A DNA stretch of 64,000 bases from Lachnospiraceae bacterium AC2029. GTDB taxonomy: Bacteria > Bacillota > Clostridia > Lachnospirales > Lachnospiraceae. Position numbers and translations under genes: made by a program. Below, in pieces: positions 63,327-64,000 of the stretch; positions within the stretch are counted from its first letter, which is position 1; every line of letters starts with the position of its first letter. The notes beneath the pieces were generated by a model. That model searched no databases, was not told the origin of the DNA, and was given only the letters and a program-made list of their open reading frames with translations. The stretch covers positions 3,742,001 to 3,806,000 of the forward strand of contig JNLK01000001.1 in NCBI GenBank assembly GCA_000703065.1, written 5' to 3'.

Positions 63327-64000
63327 ATGAAAGACTATTTTATCATCCTTCTGTCGGAGCTGATGGTGATCCCTGCAGGATTCCTGTGTCTTGCTCCGAT
63401 GAAGAACCAGTTAAAATACAGCTATAAACGTATCCTTCTCAGGATGGCGTTCTTAATGCTCCTGTTGTTACCGACAGGGGCCTTCTTGAATTACATGTTT
63501 GAGTTTCCCCCGAACGTGACTCTGGGACCTATGGTCCTGATTGCCTTTTTTGCTTACCGAAGCTGCGTCACCACAAGCTTCGCCAAAGCTGCAGCCGTAT
63601 TCAGCTTTGTCCTGGTCTTCATGTCCGTCGGTTCCAATATGGCAAACTTCGTTGATGCAGTATATAATCCCGAATCAGGAGCCAACAGCTTCAGTCTGGC
63701 ATTCGGTCTCAGCAATCTGGGATTCTCCATCGTCATCTGCCTTTCCCTGTTCCATCTTCTCAGGAAATATGCCAGCTTTCTGATCGATCATATGAACGAG
63801 AATCCCATCTGGTGGATCACGGTGGTCATTTCCATGATCTTCCTTACCATGGAACTCTTTATCGTTCCGCTGAAATATGAGACCCTATATGTAAACCGGA
63901 TCATTTCCGTGTTCCTGATGCTGAATGCACTTGCCTTCTCCATGGAGCTTCTGCTGGGAACCATCTTCTATCATATCGTAAAAAGCCTGCTGAATCTGGC
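63327..64000 (+). CDS. AgrC-like sensor kinase membrane region (partial, runs off right edge)
   Basis: Direct reading from ATG 63327 gives an uninterrupted frame of about 224 residues to the edge. It holds six or so hydrophobic segments (for example ILLSELMVIPAGFLCLA, LLRMAFLMLLLLPTGAF, ITVVISMIFLTMELFIVPL, and a last one at VFLMLNALAFSMELLLGTIF). No catalytic domain is yet visible. Position right behind a LytTR regulator and the multi-span N-terminus fit the GHKL histidine kinases of the AgrC/ComD type. The ribosome-binding site is weak (GAGG within the preceding gene's end), suggesting coupling. Confidence 0.75.
   Translation, partial: MKDYFIILLSELMVIPAGFLCLAPMKNQLKYSYKRILLRMAFLMLLLLPTGAFLNYMFEFPPNVTLGPMVLIAFFAYRSCVTTSFAKAAAVFSFVLVFMSVGSNMANFVDAVYNPESGANSFSLAFGLSNLGFSIVICLSLFHLLRKYASFLIDHMNENPIWWITVVISMIFLTMELFIVPLKYETLYVNRIISVFLMLNALAFSMELLLGTIFYHIVKSLLNL

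Overview
The window reads as chromosome from an anaerobic low/medium-GC Firmicute, most likely a Lachnospiraceae-type Clostridium. Supporting points are the IspH-S1 fusion next to cmk, a radical-SAM/PDZ DUF512 protein next to der-plsY-gpsA, an ackA/rpmF/plsX/rnc/smc/ftsY block, vegetative promoters of TTGACA-17-TATAAT type, and many large choline/glucan-binding-repeat surface proteins. Almost every gene lies on the minus strand up to 57.8 kb. The plus-strand genes are xpt and, at the right edge, a two-component system. No rRNA, tRNA or CRISPR was seen.

Layout. 0-3 kb: a lipoprotein with two tandem cystatin-like domains (cut by the window edge), an ECF sigma factor with an overlapping membrane anti-sigma gene, and a secreted protein carrying the same domain as the anti-sigma. 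The lipoprotein and the secreted protein share an ECF-type promoter. 3-8 kb: a metallo-hydrolase, an ASKHA corrinoid-activator-like protein, ilvA, an acidic repeat protein and ftsY. 8-19 kb: smc, rnc and plsX, then a 1323-residue cell-wall-binding-repeat protein inserted before rpmF, then ackA. 19-26 kb: a probable operon AIM24, zinc-finger membrane protein, polA, coaE, GGDEF protein, ackA. A 122-bp tandem repeat separates it from ilvN-ilvC. 28-33 kb: MetH lacking its reactivation domain, rnhA with a 49-bp repeat at its 3' end, an L,D-transpeptidase and a phosphoesterase. 33.8-46.6 kb: housekeeping genes (scpAB, gpsA, plsY, der, DUF512, yraN, rnhB, two signal peptidases, rbgA, rplS, ispH-S1, cmk).

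46.7-64 kb is a surface and signalling region. It holds two membrane-anchored PP2C/SpoIIE phosphatases, two near-identical lipoproteins 13 kb apart, and a 1696-residue exoprotein combining subtilisin (S8) and S41 peptidase domains with cell-wall-binding repeats. It also holds a DUF1294-metallophosphoesterase fusion, a flavin split-barrel protein, xpt, a clostripain-type lipoprotein protease with a membrane protein and lipoprotein, and a divergent LytTR response regulator with an AgrC-like sensor that runs off the edge. Three TTTGGCAC direct repeats sit between the divergent promoters.

Best candidates for something undescribed are the double-cystatin lipoprotein and its ECF regulon, the S8+S41 double-protease surface protein, and the LytTR/lipoprotein/clostripain locus with its direct repeats. 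Structured intergenic repeats and slippage-prone coding repeats also recur throughout. All functional statements rest on motif recognition by eye; no database search was run.
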